From NCBI RefSeq assembly GCF_036323735.1, contig NC_086024.1:131728553-131792552 (forward strand): a stretch of DNA of 64,000 bases. Reading direction: 5' to 3'. The notes under the pieces are model-generated. The model searched no databases and had not been told where the DNA came from. It saw nothing but the letters and a program-made list of their open reading frames with translations. The translations under genes were made by a program, and so were the position numbers. Origin of the DNA: Rattus norvegicus (Eukaryota; Chordata; Mammalia; Rodentia; Muridae). Below are positions 1 through 11,400 of the stretch, piece by piece. Position 1 is the first letter of the stretch. The number at the start of each line of letters is the position of its first letter.

Positions 1-2900
1 TCTCTATCTCACTCACAACCTCAAATACAAGGAAAGAACTGCTGTCCAGCCCTTCTAGGTGTGAAATGGTGTTGTTCGTGGTAAGAGAAGAGAGACAGAC
101 ACACAGGCATGCCACAAAGTGAGAAAGGAAGCCATCTATTTAGACTTGCCTGACTCTACGACTGCGATGGGGATTTTGGTCAGTGCGCCTAGAACCAGAA
201 AGCCCAATATTTAGACAGATCACAGGTGCTGTGTTGCAGACATTGGCCACCTAAAAAGAGCTCCTGATGGGCCTTGAAACCCACCATCAGAGATACCCAC
301 AGAGAGCCATCAGAGAGCCATGGAAAGCTGACAGCGTTTGAACCAACAGGATAGAAAGGAAAGACACAGAAAGATCTTTGGAAGGTCAAATTCCCAGGCT
401 AGCCAGGTTTCAACAAAGAGGTGAGTCTGTGTAAGTGGACCCTGTGTGCTCTTATAGGACAGCCATACATCTAATTGATTATGATGTCATTTATTAAGGT
501 GGAAAGAATGAAGATCAAGAATTTGGTCTTTGACATTTTGAATGCAATGTAACTTGGAGCATCCAAAAGAGTGGTGGCGGCGAGTAGGTGTCTAGACATA
601 TGGGACTGCCACTCAGGGAGAAGCTTGGCTCCAGCCTCTGCTGTAAGAGTTGCTTTCTGAGGAGTGAACTCACAGATTTGGATGTGTTGGCCAGAGAAGA
701 AATGAAGAATATAAGTGTGGTGTCCAGGATTAAGGCCCTGCAACTGTGGAAGGCAGCCATGAAGAACAGACTGAGGAGGAGTCTAGAGAGGAAGATGAAT
801 CCTTAGGCCAGGTAAGCTTGGGACAGGTCATGAAAAAAAGACCTAGCACACAGGACCAAAGGACAGCCCATCCTGAAGAAAAATGAGGAACTTAACAATC
901 CAAAGAGAGTATGGAAATCAGTCTCACAATGAGGAACAGAGGTGATCTCAAATCAGAAGCGGTCCCCTTAAAGTCACTAGTACAGGTGCGAAAGTTAGGG
1001 TGAGTCCAGGAAAATGCCTTTGTGGTGCTTCAGTTTTACCCAAGAGACAGATTGTGTCACTGGCAGTGTATTGTGTAGATGACTACAGACATTTCAGTCA
1101 TCATAAAGGTCTGAAAAATCTACTGTGGAAATGAGATCTCGGTTGGCTAAAGCATTGCAGGAGAGCATCCTAGCAGCATTGAGCCTGCACCTGAGGCTCA
1201 CCAGGGAGCATGGATGTCTCCCAGTAGCACATGCTCCTCGTATAAACCTAAGTGTGTCAGTGGGTTGCTTTGGGGTTGAAGCTTTCCCTACGCAGAGATG
1301 AAAGGCAGAGCATGGGAGACTTTTATGTACTTGCTACAATACCCCTGCACCAGGTCATGCTGAGCCTAGTGAAGACATGGTGGCTAATAGACTGTGTTAT
1401 AGTAGTGGCCTCATTATGGATTTCTGGCAAGTTCTCTTGCACAGTCCTGCACAGGTGATCCAAGGCACAGGCGCTGACTCTCTGTCACCTTAGCATCCTG
1501 TGCTTTAAAACTGTGAGGTGCCACAGAGTGACTCCTGCACCACATTGATGAGAGGTGAGTCTCTAAGGGTGAATGGGAGCACCCTGCTCAACCTTGTAGG
1601 GAGGACTCTCTCCTCAGCTGCAGGGTGACGGTGTTGCCCCATGCGTTTGCCATACATATGTTAGCACAGAGCCCGTGGCCGAAGTGGAGGTGTGAGGTGG
1701 TGCACATTAGCCAGCATTACCCTTGTTGTACAGCAAGCTCCTTGAGGAAGCTATCCTTGCCTTCCTTTCAAACTTGAGGAAACTTAGACTTAGCGAATGT
1801 GAGTTGCTGAAGATAACAGAGTCCAAGGTCAGCTGGTCCCTCATAACGAGGAAGGATGCTAAGATTGCTGTGTACTTGCCTTTCTTGGGCAATGGGCAGA
1901 GCTGATACCTGAGGAGGGAGCTGGGTAGGCTTCAGAGTCTATGTGCTGTCATGATGCTACATAACCGCCTGCAGAGCCTCAACACTGTCTCTGCCCGGGT
2001 CTCAGAGGAGGTACCTCAACTGCACAAGGAACTAAGCATGTCTGCGGATATGAGGATGTTTGTAACACATGCTCACTCCAGCACAGGCCTTCTCTAGGAC
2101 GTGCTCCTCTTTATCATTTGCCCCAGTCCCATTTCCAGGGGTGTGTTTGCCCAGAAGGTCTCTAGTGGCTTCCACCTTACTTCAGAAGGAGTCCAGAGAT
2201 CTGTGAATGAAATTATGGGAGTTCAGCAAAACAGATTTCATTTTCTGGAATCATCCTTTCTCTTAAAATAAGTCCTTAAACACAGGCAGAAGATCCTATG
2301 CATCTGCACTGCCAATATGAAATCAATGATAGAAACAGAAGCACACCATGACGGAGGGAATCCATTATCCTGAGCCACAGCGGAGAAAGTAGCAGTCTCT
2401 TTTATGGACCTGGAAACCAGTTTCAACCAGTTTGCAAAGACGGAGAGAAAAGCAGGACAGAGAGAGGCTTGCATTATCCAAACATATACCATCTGGATTC
2501 CATGATCTCCTTGTTGTCAGATATGTGGGACCTCTTCCCTGAGGCACCGGCCACCACCCTCCGGCAGAGGTGGAGCCTCACTGGGTAGAAAGGCATCAAT
2601 TTCCAAATAGTTTGTTGTACTCTTTGACCCCAGCCAGGCCCCAAGCTGGGTATAAATCATGCTTGAGCCAGTTCCCACCAGCTGCCTGTCACAGACAAAT
2701 GGCTCTCTCTTTCGTATAGCTTTTTCATAGTAGGGAACTGAGGCACAGTACTTAAAGGAGAAAGTCAAGAAGGAGTGTGTTGGGAAGAGCCTTACAGACA
2801 AGAAACCCAAAGGCAAAGGAGGTATGAGCAGATGCCTCTAGGCAGGCAGTTTAGGGAGACATGGGCTAAGAGGAGGTCTGTGTGATATCATATTCGTCAA
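1..2900. other. Unique or strongly decayed sequence, no gene recognised
   Basis: I see no convincing exon, SINE or LTR in this stretch. Short open frames occur on both strands, but none gives a recognisable protein. Around 1765-1840 and 2725-2770 the plus strand resembles the MIR core (GAGGAAACT followed by wording like that of MIR elements), too weakly to call. No island of CpGs is present. Confidence 0.5.
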
Positions 2901-2939
2901 CTCATGCGCAGATAGACATTGCATAGCAAGTCAAATGAT

Positions 2940-3720
2940 GATAACTTCTGGGTGTTATGAATAGAGCAGCAGTGAACATTGATGAGCAAGGGCCTCTGTG
3001 TAGGATACAGAGTAATCTTGGACTCTATGTCTAGGAATTCTACAGAGGGATCTTTAAGGTAGATGTATTCTGTTTCCTGAGGAATGGCCACACTGACTTC
3101 CATGGTTGCTGAACAATTCAGCTCCCACCAGCATGAATGAATGTTGCCCTTCCCCAACATCCTCAAAGCATGGATGTGTCATTTGTTTTATTGATCTCAG
3201 AATCTCTGACAAGGATAGGATAAAATTTCTGAGCAGTTTCGATTGGCATTCCCATGATAACTAAGGATTGAATGTTTCTTTTAAGCGTTCCTCAACCATG
3301 TGAGTTCATCTTCTGGGAACTCTCTGTTTAGTTCTGTACCCTCCTTTTGAAAATTGGATCATGTGTTTTCTTGATGTCCAATAGTTTTTATGTATCCTAA
3401 GTATGCCACATGTCAACCCCCTTGCATGTGTCATTGGTAAAGATCTCTTCCCAAGACAATGTTCTTTGCTATGTAGAAGCATTTCCGACTCACGAGGTCT
3501 CATTTATGAATTCCTATGTTCAGAAAGCTCTTTCCTGGGCCAATGATCTCAAGATCTTTTCCCATTTTCTCTGTTGTTGGATTTGGGATTTCTGGTTGTC
3601 TGTTGAGGTCTTTGATCCCTTTGGAGTTGATTTTTGCACAGAGTGATAGATATGGTTTCATTTTCACCCTTCTACATGCAGCCGCTTATCAGTTTTCTCC
3701 AATGAAGTCTCACTCAGTGT
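2940..3720 (-). mobile_element. LINE-1 fragment, 3' part of ORF2 (broken)
   Basis: Read on the minus strand, this matches the end of rodent L1 ORF2. On the plus strand the diagnostic pieces are the run about beginning to cover 'dealing with CCACACTGACTTCC' near 3087, 'CTCCCACCAGCATGA' near 3121, 'CTAAGGATTGAATGTTTC' near 3261 and 'GGAGTTGATTTTTGCACA' near 3621. The frame is broken by many stops and indels, and neither the 5' end nor the 3' UTR is attached, so it is a dead fragment. Divergence suggests an old Lx-type copy. Recognised by memory of the family, not by alignment. Confidence 0.8.
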
Positions 3721-3782
3721 ATCAACCCTATGCCCAGGAGTAGTTAGTCAACACAATGAATTTCTTGTTTGTTGTTGTTTTG

Positions 3783-3784
<2 letters not shown>

Positions 3785-3825
<41 letters not shown>

Positions 3826-4123
3826 TGTGCATGTGTGTGTGTGTCTCTCTCTGTGTGTACGCATGTGTATGTGTGTATTTGTGTGTGAGTATGCATGTGT
3901 GTATGTGTGTGCATCATGTGTATATGTGTGTATTTGTGTATGAGTATGCATGTGTGTTTGTGTGTGTATCATGTGTATATGTGTGTATGATGTGTATGAA
4001 TGTGTATGTATATGTGTTTGTGTGTGTATCATGTGTATATGTGTGTATGATGTGTATGAATGTGTATGTATGTATATGTGTGTGAGTGTGCCTGTGTGTG
4101 TATATGTGTGTATATGTGTGTGT
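3785..4123. repeat. (TG)n microsatellite, degenerate with TATG and CATG interruptions
   Basis: A pure TG run of about 37 bases near 3785-3821 continues into about 300 bases of TG broken by TATG, CATG and ATCATG. Within the degenerate part a block of about 60 bases containing ATCATGTGTATATGTGTG recurs (near 3914, 3968 and 4028). It lies between L1 fragments of opposite orientation. The long open frames here on both strands (His/Thr or Cys/Val) are artefacts of the repeat. Confidence 0.95.
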
Positions 4124-4127
4124 ACTT

Positions 4128-4400
4128 TCTGTTTCATTTTGGCATTTTTGTCTTAATTTTTGTGTTTGTTTGTTTTATTTTATTTTTATTTGTGTGTGTA
4201 TGAGAGATGGGAAAGAGCTAGAGCACAAGAAAGAGGGTAGAGATTGAGAGACAGAGACAGAGGCAGAAACAGAGACAAGACAGAATGAGCACACATGACG
4301 TTGGGTGGATAGGGAGATGGAGAGAATGTGGGAGAAGTTGGGGGAGAGAAGTATAATAAATAAATATTGCCTGAAAAAAGTCAATAAAAATAATTAAATA
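4128..4400 (+). mobile_element. LINE-1 3' UTR end (Lx-type)
   Basis: The TTTTGTTTG-rich start, the GA-rich middle, then 'GTTGGGTGGATAGGGAG' near 4300 and a terminal 'GGGGGAGAGAAGTATAATAA' are the typical order of rodent Lx L1 3' ends. The element ends in an A-rich tail with AATAAAAATAATTAAAT. It is on the opposite strand to the ORF2 fragment at 2940-3720, so the two cannot be parts of one simple insertion unless an inversion occurred, as in twin-primed L1 insertions. Confidence 0.75.
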
Positions 4401-5675
4401 TAGAAATGAGGGTAACCTTACTTGAGTCTATTTTACTGAGAGAAAGAAGAGGATGCAGCTTCCCCCACCTCACCCCTAAGAATTATTCTTTAAGCATAGC
4501 AGTTTGCTATATTCTTAATTACTGTCTTTATTTTTCATTCTAGCAGAAACTTTGGGGTGGGAAGAGAATAGATATGTGAGGGGTGATTGCTGTGAAAGAT
4601 GCTTTACAGAACCTCATTTTGCCTCTTGTAATGGGCCAGTTCTCTAGGGTTGTTCTACATTTGATGCTTTCAAAGTGTCAGGAGATCAGGGCTTGCTAGT
4701 CACAGAAGCATAAGGAAGCTACTGGAACTGGTAGTTCAGAGAGAGGTAGCCCAGCCTCCAGTACTAGTCAGGTCTTTCAGGCTTTAGAGGAGCTCTGTCC
4801 AGGGTCCTGGATAACCCCCATTGTGCTCAGTAACAAGCATTTCCCCCCCCCCCCTCATCAGATTAAAGCACCTAGGAGCCGCTGCAGGCTCTGCTGATTT
4901 CCATCTTGTGTGACTGAATATTTTTGTGTTGTAGAAGTCTCCACTAATCACCAAGACTGATGAGTGACCATCCCTGTGTACCAGCCTCGAGGTAAATGAG
5001 ATCTTTGAAGTCTCTTACCTGGTCAGCCAAATGTTTCAGCATGGAAAGCAAGACCAAACCATCTGTCATAAGAAATGGTGGGTGGGTCTGAATGTGTCTT
5101 TAATGTAGGCTTGAGGATGCATGAAGGGATGATGTAATATGGGCAGCCTACATGCTCCCTGGACTCAAAGCTGCATTTTCTCCAAGGAGAGGTTTTTTCC
5201 CATCTCAGCTAAAGCTGAGTGTCTTTGCTCATCTGTTTTCTGGTTGGTTGGACATCAAACAGGGACAACTCTGGGACCACAGTGAAGGAGGCTGTGCGGG
5301 TGAGGAGAGACACCCAAGTGAGCGTGCTAGAGAGGGCTGCATGGATACAATCTACCTACATCGGGTCATGGAGGTATAACTGCTGTGCCTAAGTGAAGAA
5401 AAGGGAGTTCTTGCATTCCCCATAACCCTGCCAACAAGTCCCCCAGAGAAACTGATCCCACAGCAATAATGATCTGAAAAGTGCTGTTATCCAACATCTT
5501 CCTTAAAAGACATGCCTCGGGAAACGGAAAGACATCATTCTCCATCAACAAATCTGAATGTGGGCAGTCAGTGCTTAAGGCTGGAATTCATAAATGTGGA
5601 CATGACTGGAGAGGAGATGGTGACAGAGTTGGGGAAGGCCACATTGGTGTTTCAAAATAGAGACAGAAATGTATA
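4400..5675. other. Unique sequence, no gene recognised
   Basis: No recognised repeat apart from a C-run at 4844-4854. Open frames under 80 codons only, none recognisable. Nothing here suggests an exon or promoter. Confidence 0.5.
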
Positions 5676-5679
5676 GACA

Positions 5680-5840
5680 GGGCTGTGAAGGTGGCTCAGC
5701 ATGCTAAGTAACCTGAGCTCAAAACTCATATGACCAAGCATGGTGAGCTCTGGGATTGGCAAGAGGCATGTTCTCAAAAAGTAAGAGCAACTGAAGAAGA
5801 CATCTAAATCAGTCTTTGGCCACCATACAGATGCATACAT
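5680..5840 (+). mobile_element. Decayed B4-type SINE
   Basis: The head GTGGCTCAGCATGCTAAG (tRNA-derived A-box region) is followed by 'ACCAAGCATGGTGAGCTC', a shortened body, and the tail wording 'GAAGAAGACATCTAAATCAG...TTTGGCC' seen at the 3' end of B4 elements. About 100 bases of the usual B1-like half are missing. The CA tail has grown into the large array that follows. Confidence 0.6.
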
Positions 5841-6340
5841 ACACAGGTACGCCATATATACATACACATACATGGTCTTGCACAAACACACATACAGATA
5901 CACACATATGCATGCGTGCATGTGTACACACACATACACATGACTGGCAGGGAGCCTGCTTCACAAACACACAAACACACAACTACACACATCCCTACAT
6001 GTACATGCACATACACACAAACACACACACATGCATACACGTATGTGCACATGCACATACACAGGACTGGCAGGAAGCCTGCTTCACATACATACACATG
6101 CACACTCACACACACACACAAACACACACACAAACACACACACCCCTACATGCACACACACACACAAACACACACACCCTACATGCACACACACACATAC
6201 ACACACACAAACACACACACAAACACACACCCCTACATGCACACACACATACACACACACACAAACACACACACAAACACACACACACCCCTATGCACAC
6301 ACACACATACACACACACCTCTACACGCACACACACATAT
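5840..6340. repeat. (CA)n minisatellite array with nested longer units
   Basis: About 500 bases of CA broken by CATA, CATG and AACACAC. Two longer orders are visible: a 123-bp duplication marked by GACTGGCAG at 5942 and 6065, and a shorter unit marked by CCTACATGC at 6145, 6178 and 6232 with a decayed copy at about 6290 (spacings 33, 54 and 59). Open frames of 100-176 codons on both strands are repeat translations. Confidence 0.93.
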
Positions 6341-6429
6341 TTATAATAAACAACCTGATTTTATCTAAAAGGATCAGTGTCCGAGCCAGGCCATTTCTAT
6401 AATGTTCCGACTGACATTTCTTTTCTATG

Positions 6430-6835
6430 GTGTCTATGGCCGTTTTCCTGTTGTTATGGTAAAATACCCTGGAAAAAGCCACTTTAGGGAAAAAAACAGG
6501 TTTATTTGCCTCAGGATTCCAGGTTACAGTCCATCGTTGTGGTGAAACCAAGCGAGCAGGAACTTACAGCCGCAGATTTCATTGCATCCACAGTCAGAAG
6601 CAGAGAGCAATGGATGAATGTGTGCTTCCAAGTACTCAGCTTGCTTGTGTTCTCTATTCTTATACAGTTCAGCTTCCCCTGCCTGGGGAATGGTGCCGCC
6701 CACAGAGGGATGGTCTTTCCACTAATCAAGGTAACCTCCCCCCCCCCCCGTAAGCATGCCCACAATCCCTGATTGAGACTCTCCAAATTATTCTAGGTTC
6801 AATTGTCAAGTTCACAGTTAAAACCAACCATGACT
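6430..6835. mobile_element. Rodent interspersed repeat (LTR-like, family not named)
   Basis: The wording 'GTTATGGTAAAATACCCTG', then 'GGTTTATTTGCC', 'CCAGGTTACAGTCCATC', 'GGAATGGTGCCGCCCAC', 'CTGATTGAGACTCTCC' and 'GTCAAGTTCACAGTTAAAAC' follow, in order, a very common rodent repeat consensus that I recognise but cannot name with certainty. A C-run of 10 sits inside it at about 6740. Related but shorter copies lie at 47285-47595 and at the right edge (63740-64000). Confidence 0.7.
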
Positions 6836-7900
6836 TGTGACCTCTGGTCAACAAAGCAGAGGTCTCACCTGGGAATATCCAGGCAGTGCAAATGTAAACG
6901 GCTCGTCCGTCCAGGAATGAGAAAGACCCTTCTGCCAGTCATAACCCCCCACCGCCATGTGTTCCTCACAACAATGCACTGCATCCTCCAACCATGAAAC
7001 AGGTAAATTCTTCCACCCTCAATGTAACTTCTTGCCATGTATAGAGTGGTAGTCACAAGTCCATACCCCTGTGATTTGAAAGAAAACAAACAGACAGAGT
7101 ACAAGGCAAAGAAACTCTCCCACAGCCGAGTCCAGAGGAGGTGACATCCACCAGAGTAAGGGATTCACCAACAAAAATGTTCATAGCTGTTTTGGTTCAT
7201 CATGCATGCTGGTGGGTCAAACATGGAGAATGGGGGAACAGTTTGGATTTCTGATAAAGCCGTGATTAACTCGATAGTCACTGCTATTGTGTGGGTGTGG
7301 CCATGTGGCACACACGTACCGAGGGATACACGTGAAAGTCAGGAGAACATTTTTCAGGATCCGTTTCCTTCTACACCTTTATGTGGTTATGAGGCTGGTG
7401 CAGACTGTGCTTTCCCCAACCACGCTGCCTGAACCGCTTCCCACCTAGAACTCTTTCCCCAGAGGTTCTACGTAAAACACAGGAAGGACAACTGAGATCA
7501 AGACAGTTGGAGATTCATCAACAGCGGATTCGTTCCATTTCCAGGTACCCACACTGGGGATAGAAAGTCATATCCCTAATGGATGCGAATGGGCTCAGCT
7601 TAGGACCGATCAATGAACTCTCAAGTTTCAGAGCTTCATAAAGACCTGGTGGTGACTTGACTGCTTGTGTTGAGGCTTCAAGGGTTAGCGAGGGAACTGC
7701 TCTGATCTCAGATGGTGGCGACTTGCTAGCTCGCTCCAGCCTTTTGCTGTACTTTGGCTTGGAACACTCTCGAATGTGCTGCTCATCCTGGGAAGCATAA
7801 AACCACGATAGAACTCATGAGACGAGAGACCAACAGCTTTGAGACTGCGTAATAACGTGAGCCTCAGTGTGAGCCAAAGAGATTTTAGGCCTGTTTGCTC
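6835..7900. other. Unique sequence, no gene recognised
   Basis: No repeat or gene recognised. From about 7540 to 7880 the sequence keeps more CpGs than its surroundings (ATGCGAATG, GACCGATC, TAGCGAGG, CTCGCTCC, CTCGAATG, GACGAGAG, TGCGTAATAACGTGAG), which could mark a weakly constrained element, but there is no clear motif cluster. Confidence 0.45.
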
Positions 7901-7914
7901 CCAGGCTACCCAAA

Positions 7915-7962
7915 CAACCTTTGTAGCCTCAGTTTCTTCCTTTGTGAAACGGCATTTTGAAA
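7915..7962 (-). mobile_element. MIR core fragment
   Basis: 'AGCCTCAGTTTCTTCC' followed by 'TTTGTGAAACGG' is the reverse complement of the conserved MIR core. Only about 50 bases remain. Confidence 0.45.
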
Positions 7963-8149
7963 GCTAATCTCCACTTCCTGTCACAGTATATGACTGACCT
8001 CCATTTTGTCTTGAGCCCTTTCTACAACACCCTCTTTCTGTATGGGATTTCCTTCCCTTTGGGAAGGGGAGTTGATTGATGGTAGATACAAGGACATTTG
8101 GAAAGAAAAATAAATTGAAATTGAATTTATGCGAGTCAGGAGGGAGCTG

Positions 8150-8770
8150 CCTCATTAACAGAATAATTGAGCTGTTAGTTAATTTTACTTGTTAGCCACA
8201 GAGAAGGACAAAAATCTCCCAAGCCATGTCTCCCCTTCTAAGTGATTAAAAGAACAACGCGAAGGTCTGCATCTTAGAGGCGTCTGGTAATTATGTACCT
8301 CGCCCCCTCCCCCTTTAAAATATCATAAGGCAGATGTATTTTTAAAATCCTGGCAATTTATAGAACACTATGAATGTGTCAGTTCTCCCTAATCAGAGAT
8401 GTTCTTCACTCCCCCCCACCAACCTTATTAGCAGTAATTCTTGCTAATTGATAATTATTACCTTTTCCCTTAGTCAGATCTAGTTGTTGATGTAACAACA
8501 CTTCTTGCTTTCGTGATGATCAATATATTTAACTGTCACTGTAAATAGTGTGCAAAAATTAATAACTAAAGCCTGCTTGCTCGATAGCATGCAAACTTCG
8601 CAAGTTTTTCAGCCGCCTCTTTCATTCTGCCGTATTATTATTATTGTTCTCGATGCTATTGGCAGGTAATAACGAGGAACTCTCAAGCCCCCAGTTTTAA
8701 AGCTCTTCTCATGTAAATATCCTTGGGACTTTCATTAAAGCTCCTTGACACAAAAGAGTGTGTAGTTGGG
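8150..8770. promoter_or_regulatory. Candidate conserved non-coding element (enhancer-like)
   Basis: About 620 bases that are AT-rich, free of transposons and simple repeats, and rich in homeodomain cores: TAATTGAGC, TTAGTTAATTTT, GGTAATTATG, CTAATTGATAATTATTACC, TTAATAACTAAAG. It also has a POU-like GCATGCAAAC near 8587, and keeps CpGs scattered through it (ACGCGAAG, GGCGTC, CTCGCC, TTCGCAAG, CCGCC, CCGTATT, CTCGATGC, AACGAGG). Random rodent intergenic DNA loses such CpGs. The look is that of a developmental enhancer or other constrained element. Target gene and activity cannot be read from the sequence. Confidence 0.55.
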
Positions 8771-10385
8771 CTCTGGGAGTCAGGGGCAGAGAATCAACTC
8801 AACTTCTTCAAGTCACTCACCATAAACCTTAATTGATCCTGCAGGAGAGAATTGCTCATTGCCCATGTGAACTGGAGAGGAGCCCTGAAGATGGCTTGCG
8901 GGTTTGTGCAGCTCATTTCCGGGAAATTGATGATGTCTTTTATGGCAGGGCAGAGGAAGGCCAGCAGGCTTCTGGGTCCTGGCCCAAAATGACACCTAAT
9001 AAAGCATCGTTGGCAAATGTCCCTGGAAGAGCTTCAGAGAAGGTGGAAACGATCATGTTGTTCCAGCATATGTCCCTGGATCCAAAGCCACCATTGCCAG
9101 TCTTAGTTAAATCAGAAATGTACTCCTATCTGGAAACCAGAGAACATGGCGTACGAAACCAGAGAACATGGCGTACATTTGAAGAAGTGTAATCCTAAAG
9201 GTAGACTGATTTAAAAAAAAAAAAACTATGAAAAGCATCCAAAGAAAATCAGCTTCTATCAATAGATGTGTTGCTTCCCAGACAATTGTATCATTGCTGT
9301 GACCAAAATCATTGGAGAACAACTTAGACAGGGAATACTTCATGCGGGCCCATGTTTTCAAAGCTGTTACTTTATCATGCTGTTGGGGGACATACAGGAA
9401 GAAACAAGAGCAAGATGAAAACCAAGCGGCATGCCCAGGGCAATCTCTCTCTGTCCCAGGCCTTGCCTCTCAATAACACTGAGGTGCTGTGAATCCATGA
9501 AGAATTGTAGCCTCCATGGTCCAACTGGCTATGGAGACTCTTCACGGGAACACCCAGAAGTGTGCTTCATTAATCTCCCAGGCAACTCTCAACCCGATGA
9601 AGTTGAGGACCGCCATCAGCCATCACTACAGGAAACTCTTGCTCTCCGAGTCTGAAGATGGACAGTGTTCCACAAAGACCATGCGGGGCAAACGGTAAGA
9701 CTTCCATGCCTTCCCCATGTTTACTCCTGTGTAGGAATGCAGAGAAAATATAGACACAGTAACTGCCTAAACATTCTCACTCACCCATTAAAAGCAGACG
9801 GAGAGGAACCCATGCTGCACATGGAGGCACCACAGATACTCAAACCAGAAACCTACGTGGTCTCCAAATTACCAAGCACAGCAGATCCAAGTTTGTTGTG
9901 AGGCAGAAATGTGTGTGAATGTTGCTTTTACTGCATTTACTCCATAAGTAATCATCTGCCTAGGCCATACTTTGCCAGTAACATTTAACACCTAAGGAGA
10001 GGCTTGCTCTTAAATCTGGAAATATATTCTTTAAGTCCTGTAACTTCAGACCTGCAGCCCTTTTGGCCAAATTTGATCTCCTTTTTCTTTTCAGTTAACC
10101 AGGACCCCTCCAGACCTTGGTGGCCTACATTAGCAACAACTTTTCTTTTGATTGTGTGAGTTTTTACCTGCAGGGTGCTGCAGGCTACCCCAGGCATGCT
10201 CTGTATTGTTTCTCATGCCAGGCAAGATCTCTTCTCATGGGAAAGAGAGCTCAGGATGCCCCATTGTACTAGCCTCTGAGTGGGTGTGCATGTGTGCTTA
10301 CCATCACTGAACCACAAGGCCTTGCTGCCTATCAAGCAGAGAAAGATCACATCTGCCTCCAGGAGGTATAAGCTTTTGTGGCAGT
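8770..10385. other. Unique sequence, no gene recognised
   Basis: Includes a 119-codon plus-strand frame (8833-9192) with no recognised domain and an A-run at 9212-9224. A perfect 22-bp tandem duplication at 9133-9176 lies inside that frame and shifts it by one base. I see no splice context that would make an exon convincing. Confidence 0.5.
9133..9176. repeat. Perfect 22-bp tandem duplication
   Basis: The unit beginning GAAACCAGAGAACATGGCG is present twice in direct succession (9133-9154 and 9155-9176) without a mismatch. The two copies being identical suggests a recent duplication. Confidence 0.95.
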
Positions 10386-10640
10386 ATCTGGGGGTTTATT
10401 TTGTTTTCTGTCACTACGTTGACATGCCCAAGATCAGACCGTTTATAAAAAACAGAAATATATTTGATTCTCTGTTCCAGGTGCTTGGAAGTCTAAGGGC
10501 ATCACTCCACATGCCTGATGAAGGTGTCATGCTGTATCTGAACACGGTGGCAGGCATCCCGTGGTCAGACAGAGCAGGCTGCCCACTAGGGCAGTCAATT
10601 CCTTCCTCTAAAACTTGCAACACCATGCGTATCCCATTTT
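10385..10640. mobile_element. Possible ancient interspersed repeat remnant
   Basis: The order 'TATATTTGATTCTCTGTTCC', 'CTTGGAAGTCTAAGGGCATC' and 'CCTGATGAAGGTGTCATGCTG' is reminiscent of an old mammalian repeat that reads 'ttctggaggctgg...agtccaag...'. Divergence is high and I cannot name the family. Confidence 0.35.
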
Positions 10641-10686
10641 ACCCTCAGTATATACGAGGTACCACAACTCTAAATATTTCTAAGAC

Positions 10687-11065
10687 TGTGGTGGTTTGAA
10701 TAAAAATGGCCCCTGTAGGCTGATGCTCAGCCACCAGGAAGTAACACTGTTTAAAAGGATTAGGAGGCGTGGTCTCTTGGAGTGGGAATGGTCTTTGTTG
10801 GGAGAAGTGAGTCACTGGAGGGTGGGCTCTGAGGTTTCAAAAGCCCATGTCAAGCCCAGTGTAGCTCTCTCCTCTTCCTGCTGCCTGTGGAAAGTGATGT
10901 AGAACCAGCAGGCCCTTCTCCAGCAGCATGTCTGCCCATGAGCCATCATGCTCCTTACCACGGTAATGGACTAAGTCTCTGAAACTGAACCAACTGCAAC
11001 TAAATATTTTCCTTCGTAGGAGTTGTCTTGGTCACGGTGTCTCTTCAGAGCCATAGAACACTAAG
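10687..11065 (+). mobile_element. Solo LTR, rodent MaLR type (ORR1/MT-like)
   Basis: Begins TGTGGTGGTTTGAATAAAAA and ends near 11064, with 'GGATTAGGAGGCGTGG', 'GGGCTCTGAGGTTTCAAAAG', 'AATGGACTAAGTCTCTGAA' and 'AGGAGTTGTCTTGGTCACGG' in between. This is the order of a common rodent MaLR LTR of about 350-380 bases. The start TG is present. No internal retroviral region adjoins it, so it is a solitary LTR left by recombination. Confidence 0.75.
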
Positions 11066-11400
11066 ATCGTGACTCGAAGTATTGAGTCTCCAAGCCATGA
11101 ATTCTAGGGATCCCCAGGTTAAATCACAAGGAAAGTATGCCCTTCCCACCAGGAGCAGAAGTGAAGCATTGAAAGGAGTGTTCAGTCTGCCAGGTAAGAG
11201 GAAGGAAGCGAATAGGCAGAGGGACTGTGTTGGTAAAGTCTACCTGTCCCAGCACCGCCAAACTCTGGCACCAAGCTGACCTTTGGGTCAGACTCCACAC
11301 ATCTCTCCTGGGTTTTCTTTCTCTTTCTCTTCAAAACCCACGTGAGACAAAGATAAAAAGTAAACACTTTATTCCAGAGTAACTGTCGGGTTCCTAAAAT
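11065..11400. other. Unique sequence, no gene recognised
   Basis: Nothing recognised. On the minus strand, GGAATAAAGTG (11367-11377) looks like a poly(A) signal downstream of a 62-codon frame (11369-11557), but no coding features accompany it. Confidence 0.4.

Noticed and set aside
10687..11065. Coding remnants of an endogenous retrovirus next to the LTRs
   Set aside because: Only solitary LTR sequence is visible at this and the other LTR sites; no gag, pol or env wording seen.
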